Under the pieces are notes generated by a model. The model worked only from the letters and a program-made list of their open reading frames with translations, ran no database searches and was not told where the DNA came from. This document shows, one piece after another, positions 9,673-18,792 of a stretch of DNA of 64,000 nucleotides (the first letter of the stretch is position 1; every line of letters starts with the position of its first letter). The stretch comes from Lysobacter soli (GTDB taxonomy: Bacteria > Pseudomonadota > Gammaproteobacteria > Xanthomonadales > Xanthomonadaceae), in assembly GCF_003382285.1 (NCBI RefSeq), contig NZ_QTJR01000009.1, positions 1 to 64,000 of the forward strand, in the 5' to 3' direction. The position numbers and the translations under genes are program-made.

Positions 9673-10775
9673 CACGGGCTCTCCTGCGAACTGACGTTCG
9701 GATGATCGGCGCAGTAACGTTCGAACGCGGCGATTGCGTCGTCGACGGTGATCAGGTCCATCACGCCGGCATGCTCGATCTTCGTGCCCCAGCGCAGTTC
9801 GGAAGCGGGCTTGCCCAGGTATTTGCGCGCGGCGTCGTCGTAGCGGTCCACGCAATAGCGACGGTCGCTGTAGGGCCCGCTGCGCGCGGGATTGCTCGCC
9901 GCGTGCAGGCCCAGCACCTTGGTGCCCATCGCGTTGGCGATGTGCATCGGGCCGGAGTCGGGCGTCATCAGCAACTGGCCGCGTTCGAGCAGCGCCGGCA
10001 ATTGCTTGAGCGTGTCCTTGCCGATCAGGTCCAGCGCGGGATGCGCCATCGCCGAAAGGATCGCATCGCCAGTTGCACGTTCCAGGTCGCTTCGCCCGCC
10101 GCACAGCACGACGCGCCAGCCGCGCGCGGCGGCGTGATCGGCGACGGCGGCCAGCCGGTCGGCCGGCCAGTTGCGCAGGACGTGGCTCGAGCAGGGTGAA
10201 ATGAGCAAGGTCGGCACATCGTCCTGCGGCCACTGCGCGCGCGCCCACTCGCGCGCGTCGTCCGGCACGGGAAGGTCCCAGATCACGCGCTCCTGACGCA
10301 GGCCCAGCGGCTCGCAGAAGCTGCCGATGGCGTCGAGCACGTGGATGCCGGGGCGTTCGGGGATGCGCTCGTTGATGAAGACGCCATGCAGGTCCTTCGA
10401 ACGGGAGCGGTCGTAGCCCACGCGCCGGCGCGCCGGGATGAAGGCCGACAACAGGTTCGCGCGTGCGGCGACCTGCATCTGCAGGAGCACGTCGAAGCGC
10501 TTCGCGGCGCCGAGGCGTTCGCGCAATTCGCCACGCAGTGCGCGCATGCCGGCCACGCCGGACTTCTTGTCGTACTCGACGAAGTCCACGCCGGGCAGCC
10601 CGGCGAGGAGGCGGTGCTCGCCCTTGCCGATCACCCACGTCAGCCGCACTTGCGGCCATGCCGCCTGGAGCGTGCGCACCAGCGGCACGACGTGGGTCAC
10701 GTCGCCCAGGGCGGACAGGCGGAGCAGGCAGATCGAAGCGGGCGCGGGAGGCGCGCTGGAGGAGGCAGCGGACAC
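9672..10775 (-). CDS. Glycosyltransferase family 9 (LPS heptosyltransferase-like)
   Basis: A GT9 enzyme, the family that moves heptose from ADP-heptose onto the LPS inner core. The N-terminal half opens with ICLLRLSALGDVTHVVP, the family signature. The C-terminal half carries SPCSSHVLRNWP and the donor-site motif TPDSGPMHIANAMG. I start it at a GTG (10775) 16 codons before the signature; longer in-frame starts run into the divergent kdkA gene. The divergent Kdo kinase gene supports an LPS core role. Which sugar it transfers is not decided by sequence. Confidence 0.88.
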   Translation of the reverse strand: MSAASSSAPPAPASICLLRLSALGDVTHVVPLVRTLQAAWPQVRLTWVIGKGEHRLLAGLPGVDFVEYDKKSGVAGMRALRGELRERLGAAKRFDVLLQMQVAARANLLSAFIPARRRVGYDRSRSKDLHGVFINERIPERPGIHVLDAIGSFCEPLGLRQERVIWDLPVPDDAREWARAQWPQDDVPTLLISPCSSHVLRNWPADRLAAVADHAAARGWRVVLCGGRSDLERATGDAILSAMAHPALDLIGKDTLKQLPALLERGQLLMTPDSGPMHIANAMGTKVLGLHAASNPARSGPYSDRRYCVDRYDDAARKYLGKPASELRWGTKIEHAGVMDLITVDDAIAAFERYCADHPNVSSQESP

Positions 10776-10797
10776 GTGAATTGCTAGACTCCGGGCA

Positions 10798-11547
10798 ATG
10801 ACGGGGTTCGATGCTGCCGAAGAGTTGACGCCGTTCCGCGACGACAGCGGGTACGGAGCCATTCTGTTCGACCGTAACCGGGTGCGGCAAGCAAGCCCGG
10901 ACTGGTTCATGCCTTCGTTCTGGCAGCAACGCGCGCGCCCCGTGGAAAGCGGCGGTCGCGGCGGCGCGTGGTTCGTCGACGCGCCGTTCGGCCCGGCCCT
11001 GCTGCGGCGCTACCTGCGCGGCGGCATGGTGGCGAAGGTCAGCCGCGATCGTTACTGGTGGCATGGCGCGGCCAGCACGCGCAGCTTCGCCGAGTTCCGC
11101 CTGACCCGAGCGATGGCCGAGAAGGGCGTGCCCGTGCCCCGGCCCATCGCCGCGTGCTACCGCCGCGATGGCCTGTTCTACCGCGCCGCGATCCTGCTCG
11201 AACGCCTCGACGACGTGCGCTCGCTGGCCGACCGCGCCGCCGTCGCCGGCGATGGCGCGCCGTGGGAGGAGGCCGGGCGGCTGATCGCCCGCGCCCATCG
11301 CGCCGGCCTCGATCACGCCGACCTCAACGCCCACAACCTGTTGTTCACCACGACCGGGCGAGGCTGGATCATCGATCTGGATCGCGGTCGCGTCCGCATT
11401 CCCGCCACCGGCTGGCGCGAACGCAACCTCGCGCGGCTCAAGCGCTCGCTGCTGAAGCTGCGCGGGAAACGCACGGTCGCCGACGTCGAGCGCGATTACG
11501 CGCGCCTGCGCGCGGCGTACGATCGGGCCTGGGAACGAGGCTACTGA
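10798..11547 (+). CDS. kdkA: 3-deoxy-D-manno-octulosonic acid (Kdo) kinase
   Basis: Phosphorylates the 4-OH of Kdo in the LPS inner core, typical of bacteria whose core has a single phosphorylated Kdo. The 249 residues show the atypical small-kinase fold of KdkA: Lys80 in the N-lobe, catalytic loop DHADLNAHN (Asp175, Asn180) and metal-binding Asp193 in IIDLDRG. The ATG at 10798 gives the expected MTGFDAAE-type start and has no clear ribosome binding site. The MBL-fold gene begins one base after the stop, so the two are coupled. Confidence 0.92.
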   Translation: MTGFDAAEELTPFRDDSGYGAILFDRNRVRQASPDWFMPSFWQQRARPVESGGRGGAWFVDAPFGPALLRRYLRGGMVAKVSRDRYWWHGAASTRSFAEFRLTRAMAEKGVPVPRPIAACYRRDGLFYRAAILLERLDDVRSLADRAAVAGDGAPWEEAGRLIARAHRAGLDHADLNAHNLLFTTTGRGWIIDLDRGRVRIPATGWRERNLARLKRSLLKLRGKRTVADVERDYARLRAAYDRAWERGY

Positions 11548-11548
11548 G

Positions 11549-12307
11549 ATGACGTGGCAACTGCGTCTTCATGGCGTCGGCAATGCGTCGGCGGTCGAGC
11601 TCGGCTCGGCGATGGCGACCATCGAGCGCGACGGCGCGCCGTGGCTGACGATCGACTGCGGCGGCGAAGGCCTCACCGCATACCAGGCGTACTACGGCGA
11701 CATGCCGCGCGCGCTGTTCGTCACGCATACGCACCTGGACCACGTGGCCGGCTTCGAGCGCCTGTTCGTCAGCAGCTATTTCGACGATGCGCGCCGTGGC
11801 CGCGTGAAGCTGTACGTGCCGGCGCCGGTGGTGCCGCTGCTGCACCAGCGCGTGGGCGACTATCCCAATGCGCTCGCCGAAGGCGGCGTGAACTTCTGGG
11901 ACGCCTTCCAGGTGATCCCGGTCGGCGGCTCGTTCTGGCACGACGGCGTGCGGCTGGAAGTGTTCCCGACGCGCCATCACTGGCCGGAAACCGCGTTCGG
12001 CCTGCGCCTGCACGGCAGCATGGTGTGGACGGGCGATACGCGTCCGATCCCGGAAATGCTCGCGCGTTACGCCGATGCCGGCGAACTCGTCGCGCACGAC
12101 TGCGCGCTGCACGGCAATCCTTCGCACAGCGGCATCGAGGATCTGGAGCGCGAGTATTCCGCCACTCTGCTCGCCCGCTGCCTGCTGTATCACTACGGCA
12201 ATCGCGAGGAAGGCGAGATCCTCGCCGCGCGCGGTTACCGCGTGGCCCATCCCGGCCAGGTCGTCGCGCTGCACGTACCGTCAGCGGTGCGCACGGAACC
12301 GGCATGA
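11549..12307 (+). CDS. MBL-fold metallo-hydrolase
   Basis: A 252-residue metallo-beta-lactamase-fold protein with HTHLDH (His60, His62, Asp64, His65), a further ligand in TRHHWPE, and GDTRP as the later metal aspartate. The substrate is unknown; the general form resembles RNase Z-like or phosphodiesterase-like MBL proteins. It sits in a run with kdkA (one base gap) and moaA (ATGA overlap), so it is translated between an LPS kinase and a cofactor enzyme. Cytosolic, with no signal peptide. Confidence 0.85.
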   Translation: MTWQLRLHGVGNASAVELGSAMATIERDGAPWLTIDCGGEGLTAYQAYYGDMPRALFVTHTHLDHVAGFERLFVSSYFDDARRGRVKLYVPAPVVPLLHQRVGDYPNALAEGGVNFWDAFQVIPVGGSFWHDGVRLEVFPTRHHWPETAFGLRLHGSMVWTGDTRPIPEMLARYADAGELVAHDCALHGNPSHSGIEDLEREYSATLLARCLLYHYGNREEGEILAARGYRVAHPGQVVALHVPSAVRTEPA

Positions 12308-13332
12308 ACGCCGCTTCGCAGCCGCTGACTGCCACGATGCCGCTCGACGTGCGCGGGCGCCCTCTGCGCGACCTGCGCTTGTCGGTGATCGAAGCCTGCA
12401 ATTTCCGCTGCCCGTACTGCATGCCGGCCGATCGCGTACCGGACGACTACGGTTTCGATTCGACCTCGCGCCTGTCGTTCGACGAGATCGAAACGCTCGT
12501 ACGCGGCTTCGCGCAGCTGGGCGTGAACAAGCTGCGCCTCACTGGCGGCGAACCGCTGCTTCGCAAGAACCTGCCGTCCCTGATCCAGCGGTTGTCGCGC
12601 ATTCCCGGCGTGGACGACATCGCGCTCACCACGAACGGCTCGCTGCTCGCCGCGCAGGCACGTGCATTGCGCGAGGCGGGTCTGGGGCGCATCACGGTGA
12701 GCCTGGATGCGATGGATCCGGCGCGGTTCCGCGACATGACCGGCGGCCGCGGCGAACTCGCCGACGTCCTGGCTGGGCTGGAAACGGCACGCGCGGCCGG
12801 CTTCGAATCGATCAAGATCAACTGCGTCGTCGAGCGCGGCATCAACGACGACCAGGTGCTGCCGCTGGTGTCGCATTTCCGCGGCACGGGCCACGTCGTG
12901 CGCTTCATCGAGTTCATGGACGTGGGCACCTGCAACGACTGGTCGCGCGATCGCGTGGTGCCATCAGCGGAACTGCGCGACCGCATCGCCGCGCGCTGGC
13001 CGCTGCGCGCGCTGGAAGCGAATTACCGGGGCGAAGTGGCGTCGCGGTACGCGTTCGAGGACGGGCAGGGCGAAGTCGGCTTCGTGAGTTCGGTGAGCGC
13101 ACCGTTCTGCGGCGATTGCCATCGAGCCCGCGTCTCCGCCGACGGCCGCCTTTACACCTGCCTGTTCGCCGGCGATGGGCACGATCTTCGTCCCGCGCTG
13201 TCGCAGGGGGTCGATGCCCTGCGTGAGCGCGTATCGACGATATGGACGCGCCGTGGCGATCGTTACAGCGAGACGCGCGGCGGCGTAGGGGCGTCGCGCA
13301 AGCACATAGAGATGTTTCTTATTGGTGGGTGA
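12304..13332 (+). CDS. moaA: GTP 3',8-cyclase MoaA
   Basis: Radical SAM enzyme of the first step of molybdenum cofactor synthesis, turning GTP into 3',8-cyclo-GTP. The 342 residues have both iron-sulfur sites: CNFRCPYC (Cys32, Cys36, Cys39) for SAM, and Cys269, Cys272 and Cys286 (C-x2-C-x13-C) for the substrate-side cluster. The chain ends in Gly-Gly, the tail needed for catalysis in this family. It starts inside the MBL gene's stop (ATGA). The next pathway gene, moaC, is separated by a 500-bp repeat block. Confidence 0.96.
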   Translation: MNAASQPLTATMPLDVRGRPLRDLRLSVIEACNFRCPYCMPADRVPDDYGFDSTSRLSFDEIETLVRGFAQLGVNKLRLTGGEPLLRKNLPSLIQRLSRIPGVDDIALTTNGSLLAAQARALREAGLGRITVSLDAMDPARFRDMTGGRGELADVLAGLETARAAGFESIKINCVVERGINDDQVLPLVSHFRGTGHVVRFIEFMDVGTCNDWSRDRVVPSAELRDRIAARWPLRALEANYRGEVASRYAFEDGQGEVGFVSSVSAPFCGDCHRARVSADGRLYTCLFAGDGHDLRPALSQGVDALRERVSTIWTRRGDRYSETRGGVGASRKHIEMFLIGG

Positions 13333-13344
13333 GGCAGGCCGCTT

Positions 13345-13785
13345 GCGCGGCACTGCCGCGCGGCCTGCCGAACGCCCGGCCATGGATGGACAGGCGGGGC
13401 GACCCGGAGCCGGCCACGTGCCGCCATAGATGGCTGATCCGACGCCACCGAAGCACGTGTCCGCGTGCGCCAACGCCCGGCCATGGATGGACGGGCAGGG
13501 CGACCCGAAGGTGGTGCGCGCCGCCATGGATGGCATGGACACGCTAGTTGGGGTGTGAGCCGCGCGGCACTGCCGCGCGGCCTGCCGAACGCCCGGCCAT
13601 GGATGGACGGGCAGGGCGACCCGAGGCCGGTGACGTGCCGCCATGGGTGGCTGATCCGACGACACCGAAGCACGTGTCCGCGTGCGCGAACGCCCGACCA
13701 TGGAGGGGCGGGCAGGGCGACCTGAAGCCGCTGCGCGACGCAATGGATGGCAGCGACGCCGCCACCGAAGCACGTGCCCGCGTGA
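13345..13785. repeat. 217-bp tandem duplication built from 101-bp half units
   Basis: The motif AACGCCCGGCCATGGATGG starts at 13371, 13472, 13588 and (one base changed) 13689. Spacings are 101, 116 and 101 bases, so the larger unit is 217 bases, present twice (13345-13561 and 13562-13778). Each large unit opens with GCGCGGCACTGCCGCG, a GC palindrome. A half unit ends ACCGAAGCACGTGTCCGCG. This fills the whole moaA-moaC gap (13333-13833); no gene is supported there. Confidence 0.92.
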
Positions 13786-13833
13786 ATGTCTCGACGACGT
13801 GCAACCCACCGCCCCCACCCCCAAAATAGCCGC

Positions 13834-14322
13834 ATGAAAAAGCCCGCGAAAACCCTCACGCATATCGACCCGAAGGGACGTCCCGCGATGGTCGACGTCT
13901 CCGCGAAGGAAACGACGAAGCGCGAGGCGCATGCCCAATGCCGCGTCCGCTTCCCCGCCGACGTCGCGCGCCAACTGCGCGTATCCGGGCTGAAGAGCGC
14001 CAAGGGCGGCATCGTCGAAACGGCGATCGTCGCCGGCACCATGGCGGTGAAGCGCACGCACGAACTGATTCCGTTCTGCCATCCGCTGCCCATCGACGGC
14101 TGCCGCATCGCCATCGAATGGGATGGCGAGTCGTCACTACGCATCGACTGCGCGGTGAAGACCACGCACCGCACCGGTGTCGAAATGGAAGCGCTGACCG
14201 GCGCGACCGTCGCCGCGCTCACCGTCTACGACATGTGCAAGGCGCTGTCGCACCGCATCGTGCTGGGCCCGGCGAAACTGCTCGGCAAGCGCGGCGGCAA
14301 GCACGATTTCGGAGCGATGTGA
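13834..14322 (+). CDS. moaC: Cyclic pyranopterin monophosphate synthase MoaC
   Basis: Converts 3',8-cyclo-GTP to cyclic pyranopterin monophosphate, directly after MoaA. The 162 residues contain the conserved [29 protein letters not shown] and DMCKALSH segments that build the active site. The ATG at 13834 gives the usual MKK...LTHIDPKG start; a longer frame runs back into repeat sequence. Its stop shares a base with the moaD start (TGATG). Confidence 0.95.
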   Translation: MKKPAKTLTHIDPKGRPAMVDVSAKETTKREAHAQCRVRFPADVARQLRVSGLKSAKGGIVETAIVAGTMAVKRTHELIPFCHPLPIDGCRIAIEWDGESSLRIDCAVKTTHRTGVEMEALTGATVAALTVYDMCKALSHRIVLGPAKLLGKRGGKHDFGAM

Positions 14323-14561
14323 TGACGCAGGTGACGGTGTTGTATTTCGCGAGCCTGCGCGATGCGGCGGGCATCGACTCTGAACGCGTCGAGTTCGACG
14401 GCGACCTGCGCGCGCTGTACGTGGCATTGCGCGAGCGCCACGGTTTTGCACTTCCGGTGGAGCGTCTGCGCGTCGCGGTGGATGGCGCGTTCGCCCGTTG
14501 GAGCGATGCCGCCCAGGAGGGCAGCGAGGTCGCCTTCATTCCGCCGGTCAGTGGTGGGTGA
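14322..14561 (+). CDS. moaD: Molybdopterin synthase sulfur carrier MoaD
   Basis: Small ubiquitin-like carrier (79 residues) whose C-terminal glycine is made a thiocarboxylate and supplies the dithiolene sulfur. It ends FIPPVSGG, with the required terminal Gly-Gly. It starts on the last base of moaC. MoaD works as a heterotetramer with MoaE, the next gene. Confidence 0.94.
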   Translation: MTQVTVLYFASLRDAAGIDSERVEFDGDLRALYVALRERHGFALPVERLRVAVDGAFARWSDAAQEGSEVAFIPPVSGG

Positions 14562-14625
14562 GCGGCCCGAGCCGCTGCGTCCAGTTCGAAGAACCCTTGG
14601 ACACCACGAGTGCCACAATCTCCCC

Positions 14626-15051
14626 ATGACCCGTTTCTCCCTCGCGCAAACCCCCATCGACACCGCGACGCTTCGCGCCGAACTGCTCGACGACCGCGTA
14701 GGCGGCTACGCGAGTTTTGAAGGCTGGGTGCGCAACCATAATGAAGGCCGTGACGTGCTGGGCCTGCGCTACGAAGCCTATGCCGCGCTCGCCGAAGCCG
14801 AAGGCGAGAAGGTGCTCGACGAGGCGTGCGCGAAGTTCGACATCCTCGACGCGCGCTGCGTGCACCGCGTCGGCGACCTGGTGATCGGTGAGATGGCCGT
14901 CTGGGTCGGCGTGAGCGCCGCGCATCGCGACGCCGCCTTCGCCGCCTGCCGCTACATCATCGACGAGGTGAAGGCGCGCGTGCCGATCTGGAAACACGAG
15001 CGCTACGCCGAAGGCGACGCCGGCTGGCTGCATCCCGATACGAAGCCCTGA
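14626..15051 (+). CDS. moaE: Molybdopterin synthase catalytic subunit MoaE
   Basis: Catalytic half of molybdopterin synthase (141 residues). Family motifs visible: GGYASFEGWVRNHNEGRDV, LRYEAYAALAE and the C-terminal VPIWKHERY with its active-site lysine. It lies 64 bases after moaD in the same direction, so it is probably the last gene of moaCDE. The genes moeA, moaB and moeB are not in this window. Confidence 0.94.
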   Translation: MTRFSLAQTPIDTATLRAELLDDRVGGYASFEGWVRNHNEGRDVLGLRYEAYAALAEAEGEKVLDEACAKFDILDARCVHRVGDLVIGEMAVWVGVSAAHRDAAFAACRYIIDEVKARVPIWKHERYAEGDAGWLHPDTKP

Positions 15052-15076
15052 AACACCTTTCCCACGGAGAAACGTC

Positions 15077-16084
15077 GTGATTCGCGATTTCGTGATTCCG
15101 CTTTCCGTCGCCGCGATGCTCGTCGCCGCGCCCGCATCGGCCGGCGACCTGCTGGTCGGCAACAAGTCCGCCGATACGGTGTGGCGTCTTTCGACGAAGG
15201 ACGGCGCGCGGGTCGGCGAATTCGCGACCGGACAGGGACCGCACGAAATCGTCGTGAGTCGCGACAACCGCTTCGCCCTCGTCAGCAATTACGGCGCGGC
15301 GACGCCGGGCCGCAGCATCACCGTGCTCGACTTCGACAAGCCCGGCAGCACGCGCACGATCGACCTGGGCGAGAACGGCAAGCCGCACGGCATGCGCCTG
15401 TTGCCCGATGGCAAGCGCGCGGTGGTCACGACAGAAGCCTCGCGCAAGCTGCTGCTGGTGGATGTGGCGAACGGCCGCGTCGACCATGCGATCGACCTCG
15501 GCGACGGCCGCGGCCACATGGTGGCAGTGTCGGGCGATGGAAAGACCGCTTTCGTCACCAAGATCGATGCCGGCACCGTCAGTCGCGTCGATCTGGTCAC
15601 GCGTACGAAGACGCACGAAGTGCCTGCCGGTGCGGGCGCGGAAGGCGTTGCCGTGCACCCCGGCACAGGTGAGGTGTGGGTCAGCAATCGCGAAGCCGGT
15701 ACCGTGACGGTGCACGATCCGAAGACGCTGGCGATCCGCCACACCATGGCGAGCGAAGGTTTTCCGATCCGCGTCGTCTTCACTGCCGACAATCGACACG
15801 CGCTGGTGACCAATGCCCGTGCCGCGACGCTATCGGTCATCGACACCGACAAGTACGCCGTCACGCATACCGTGGCGCTGTCGCGTCCGGACGTTGAATA
15901 CCGCGAAACCATGCTTGGCCGCGCGGCGTTGCCGATCGGCGTGATCGCCGATCCGAAGCTGCCGCGCGTGTACGCCGCCGTCAGCGGCGGCGACGAGATC
16001 GCGGTGATCGACACCGCGCAGTGGAAGGTCGTCGACCACTGGAAGACCGGCCGCGAGCCGGACGCGCTGGGAATCGTGGAGTAG
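15077..16084 (+). CDS. Exported YVTN-type beta-propeller protein (YncE-like)
   Basis: A 335-residue protein with a cleavable signal peptide (about 1-22, ending PASA-GD) and repeated blades such as VGNKSADTVWRL, VSNREAGTVTVHD and AVSGGDEIAVID, the NHL/YVTN propeller pattern. These periplasmic proteins bind ligands or metals, but the specific role here is unknown. GTG start with a good GGAG ribosome binding site. It follows moaE by 25 bases and may be on the same transcript. A palindromic repeat lies 30 bases after its stop. Confidence 0.82.
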   Translation: MIRDFVIPLSVAAMLVAAPASAGDLLVGNKSADTVWRLSTKDGARVGEFATGQGPHEIVVSRDNRFALVSNYGAATPGRSITVLDFDKPGSTRTIDLGENGKPHGMRLLPDGKRAVVTTEASRKLLLVDVANGRVDHAIDLGDGRGHMVAVSGDGKTAFVTKIDAGTVSRVDLVTRTKTHEVPAGAGAEGVAVHPGTGEVWVSNREAGTVTVHDPKTLAIRHTMASEGFPIRVVFTADNRHALVTNARAATLSVIDTDKYAVTHTVALSRPDVEYRETMLGRAALPIGVIADPKLPRVYAAVSGGDEIAVIDTAQWKVVDHWKTGREPDALGIVE

Positions 16085-16112
16085 GGCGAGCCGCGTTTCG
16101 TGCTTGCGCCGT

Positions 16113-16226
16113 TTGAAGATCAAGATGGATTCCAGCTTTTGCTGGAATGACGTTGAGCTTCATTTACCCCGATGGGAGTGCCCGTGCGGTGCGGGCCTGG
16201 ATCCCGGCTTCCGCCGGGATGACGGC
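16113..16226. repeat. Two-module palindromic extragenic repeat (copy B, inverted)
   Basis: Reverse complement of the layout at 7.4 kb: GAAGATCAAGATGG with TTCCAGC...GCTGGAATGACG at 16116-16152, then CTGGATCCCGGC...GCCGGGATGAC at 16196-16223. A further hairpin of another kind, GCCCCCTTGGTAAGGGGGC, lies at 16318-16336. From 16227 to the SRP RNA gene I see no coding signal. Confidence 0.8.
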
Positions 16227-16435
16227 TTTTTTTGTTGCAGCCGAAAGCCGCATGCAGCGTGAGCGGAAACGCCTGAAGTTGGCGTTCAATCGAAGGCAGG
16301 CGTGACGGAGCATCCAGCCCCCTTGGTAAGGGGGCGCCGCGGCAGCGGCGGGGATCGGAAGTGCATGGCCCGGGGCCCGCGGTTTTGCGAAAGCAAAAGC
16401 GTGGGGTCGCAGACGCGCAGCGTCCGGATGGGCGA

Positions 16436-16540
16436 TGACCCCGCCGGCTGACCTCGGCACCCGCATCAGTCGATACCGTTGCTGCCTTCCGGCCCTGGCG
16501 GGGTTTTCGACCTAGCGTCGCGAGGGGCCGACGGGGCCAC
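16436..16540 (-). ncRNA. ffs: Signal recognition particle 4.5S RNA
   Basis: Read on the minus strand it holds the SRP apical domain CAGGGCCGGAAGGCAGCAAC with the GGAA loop, which binds the Ffh M domain. The ends pair: GGCCCCGTCGGCC near 16538 with the GCCGGCGGGGTC end near 16437. The length of about 105 nt fits the short gammaproteobacterial type. Exact ends are estimated to within a few bases. The location beside dnaX is common. Confidence 0.9.
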
Positions 16541-16556
16541 CATAGAGACTTGCATC

Positions 16557-16584
16557 AAAAGCCCCGCCGTCAGCGGGGCTTTAT
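16557..16584 (-). terminator. Terminator of tRNA-Ser(GGA)
   Basis: Read leftward: AAAGCCCCGC, loop TGACG, GCGGGGCTTTT. It lies 7 bases past the tRNA 3' end and before the SRP RNA, so ffs probably has its own promoter in the short space between. Confidence 0.8.
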
Positions 16585-16590
16585 CGAATC

Positions 16591-16683
16591 TGGCGGAGAG
16601 AGGGGGATTCGAACCCCCGAAGCGCGGTTTAGACGCTTACACACTTTCCAGGCGTGCTCCTTCAACCACTCGGACACCTCTCC
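16591..16683 (-). tRNA. tRNA-Ser (anticodon GGA)
   Basis: Minus-strand class II tRNA: acceptor GGAGAGG with TCTCTCC (one G-U), discriminator G, CCA encoded. The anticodon stem-loop CACGCCTGGAAAGTGTG gives GGA, reading UCC and UCU. The variable arm is long (AGCGTCTAAACCGCGCT). Confidence 0.96.
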
Positions 16684-16828
16684 GTTTTTCCGGGAGAGGC
16701 CTGAACGCGGCGCAGGGCCAGGTCAGGGGTGCACTCCAGGGCCGTGAATTCTAGCTGCCAGGCCCGGCATGGACAAGCGACGCCTTCACGGTCGCAGTCG
16801 ATGCGATGCGGCGTGGCAGAATGAGGGC

Positions 16829-18724
16829 ATGTCCTATCTTGTCCTCGCCCGTAAGTGGCGTCCGAAGCGCTTCGCCGAGCTGGTCGGGCAGGAGCACGTG
16901 GTCCGCGCGCTCAGTAACGCGCTCGACACGGGCCGCGTCCACCACGCCTTCCTGTTCACCGGAACGCGCGGCGTCGGCAAGACCACCATTGCCCGCATCT
17001 TCGCCAAGTCTCTCAACTGCGAGCGCGGCACCTCGGCCGAACCCTGCGGCGAATGCGCGGCCTGCCGCGACATCGACGCCGGCCGGTTCATCGACCTGCT
17101 CGAGATCGACGCGGCCAGCAACACCGGCGTGGATGACGTGCGCGAGGTCATCGACAACGCGCAGTACATGCCCAGCCGCGGCCGGGTGAAGGTCTACCTG
17201 ATCGACGAAGTCCACATGCTGTCCAAGTCGGCGTTCAACGCGCTGTTGAAGACGCTGGAGGAGCCGCCGGGCCACGTGAAGTTCCTGCTGGCCACGACCG
17301 ACCCGCAGAAACTGCCGGTGACCGTGCTGTCGCGCTGCCTGCAGTTCAACCTGAAGCGGCTGGACGAGCAGCAGATCAACGGCCAGATGACGCGGATCCT
17401 CGAAGCCGAGGGCATTCCGGCCGAGCCGGGCGCGATTCGTCAGCTCGCCAAGGCCGCCGATGGCAGCCTGCGCGACGGCCTGTCGCTGCTCGACCAGGCC
17501 ATCGCCTACACCGGTGCCAGCGCGGGCGCCGACGGCGGTGTCCTCGCCGACGCCGGCGTGGCCGCCATGCTGGGCACCGTCGATCGCACCCGCGTCGGCG
17601 CGCTGCTGACCGCGCTCGCCGACGGCGATGGCGAGCGGCTGCTGGCCGAAGTGGCGACGCTGGCCGAATTCTCGCCCGAGTGGGGCGGCGTGCTCGACGC
17701 CTTCAGCGACGCGCTGCATCGCGTGCAGGTGCGCCAGCTGGTGCCCGGGGCGGAAGTCGAGGCCGACGGCGTCGACGTCGACGCCCTGGCGGGGAAGCTG
17801 CGCCCGGAAGTCGTGCAACTGTGGTACCAGATGGCGCTCAACGGCCGCCGCGACCTCGCGCTCGCGCCGAGCCCGCGCGCCGGTTTCGAGATGAGCCTGC
17901 TGCGCATGCTCGCGTTCCGTCCGGCCGAAGGCGAGGGCGCGCGCGCCGCGTCGTCGCCCGGCGCGAGCCGCGAGCCGGTGCGCAGCACCGCGTCGGCCGC
18001 TCCGCAGGCGCCGGCGTCCACGCCGCGCACGCCGCCGCCCAATCCGTTTGCCGATGCGGCGCCGTCCGCGCGACCTGTACCGCCGGCTCCGCGGGAAACG
18101 CCGCCGGCCCGTGAGGCCGCGCCGGTCCGCGACGCGTCGCGCCCACCGCAAGCGTCGATCGAAGACGCGCCGCCGTGGGATGTCCCGCGCGAAGCGGCGG
18201 TCGCCCGCGACATTCCGCGCGAACCGGTTCGCGCGCCGCCGCCTGTCGCTCCGCCCGCGCCGGCAGCGCCCGCTCCGACCCAGAGCGCGCCGCCCGCGCC
18301 GCGTCCCGGCTTCGTCCACGACGCCGGCATCGCAGACGCCGATGCCTGGCATTCGCTCGTCGCGAACTCGAACCTGCGCGGCCCCGCGCGCGTGCTGGCC
18401 GAACACGCCGGCTTCGTCGGGTACGCCGACGGCGTGCTGAGCCTGTCGCTGTCGGCGGACGACGATCTGCTGCGCAGCAATGCGATGACGGTGAACCTGG
18501 TCGCCGAGGCGCTGGCGCCGGCGCTGGGCGTCACGCCGCAGATCCGTTTCGTCGAGGCGTCGCGACCGGCCGAATCGCTGCGCGAACGCAACGAGCGCGC
18601 GCGCGACGAACGGCAGGCCAATGCCGAAGCCAATTTCATGAGCGATCCCGACGTGCAGCGCCTGATTTCGCAACACGGCGCGAAGGTCGTGCCGGATTCG
18701 ATCCGTCCGTACGACGAGAACTGA
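16829..18724 (+). CDS. dnaX: DNA polymerase III subunit gamma/tau
   Basis: Clamp-loader ATPase; tau also joins the two core polymerases. The 631 residues comprise an AAA+ module with Walker A GTRGVGKT (45-52), four zinc cysteines in [16 protein letters not shown], Walker B IDEVHML and the sensor/arginine-finger SRC. A Pro/Ala-rich linker follows (about 370-500), then a tau-type C-terminal domain. I noticed no A-rich slippery heptamer of the E. coli frameshift kind, so only full-length tau is predicted. Start [12 protein letters not shown] is the family start. ybaB and recR follow. Confidence 0.95.
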   Translation: MSYLVLARKWRPKRFAELVGQEHVVRALSNALDTGRVHHAFLFTGTRGVGKTTIARIFAKSLNCERGTSAEPCGECAACRDIDAGRFIDLLEIDAASNTGVDDVREVIDNAQYMPSRGRVKVYLIDEVHMLSKSAFNALLKTLEEPPGHVKFLLATTDPQKLPVTVLSRCLQFNLKRLDEQQINGQMTRILEAEGIPAEPGAIRQLAKAADGSLRDGLSLLDQAIAYTGASAGADGGVLADAGVAAMLGTVDRTRVGALLTALADGDGERLLAEVATLAEFSPEWGGVLDAFSDALHRVQVRQLVPGAEVEADGVDVDALAGKLRPEVVQLWYQMALNGRRDLALAPSPRAGFEMSLLRMLAFRPAEGEGARAASSPGASREPVRSTASAAPQAPASTPRTPPPNPFADAAPSARPVPPAPRETPPAREAAPVRDASRPPQASIEDAPPWDVPREAAVARDIPREPVRAPPPVAPPAPAAPAPTQSAPPAPRPGFVHDAGIADADAWHSLVANSNLRGPARVLAEHAGFVGYADGVLSLSLSADDDLLRSNAMTVNLVAEALAPALGVTPQIRFVEASRPAESLRERNERARDERQANAEANFMSDPDVQRLISQHGAKVVPDSIRPYDEN

Positions 18725-18792
18725 GTCGAAACACACCCGCCGCGCTCACAAGAGCCGCGGCACAACGCCCCCACTGGAACACGAGAACGAAC

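Noticed and set aside
13345-13785. CRISPR array
   Set aside because: Repeats are about 101 and 217 bases with no short direct repeats and unique spacers, and no cas gene is near.
13263-14222. Minus-strand frame of 319 residues over the moaA-moaC gap, rich in repeated MAARH and SMAGR pieces
   Set aside because: It is the translation of the 217-bp repeat and of the antisense of moaC; no ribosome binding site and no outside support.
16479-16754. Plus-strand 91-residue frame over the SRP RNA and tRNA-Ser(GGA)
   Set aside because: It is the antisense of two RNA genes; the EGFEPPKRGL-like piece is a tRNA translation artefact.
16829-18724. Programmed frameshift in dnaX giving a short gamma subunit
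   Set aside because: I saw no A AAA AAG type slippery site or stop shortly after one.
16751-18736. 661-residue minus-strand frame opposite dnaX
   Set aside because: Shadow of dnaX; no domain seen.
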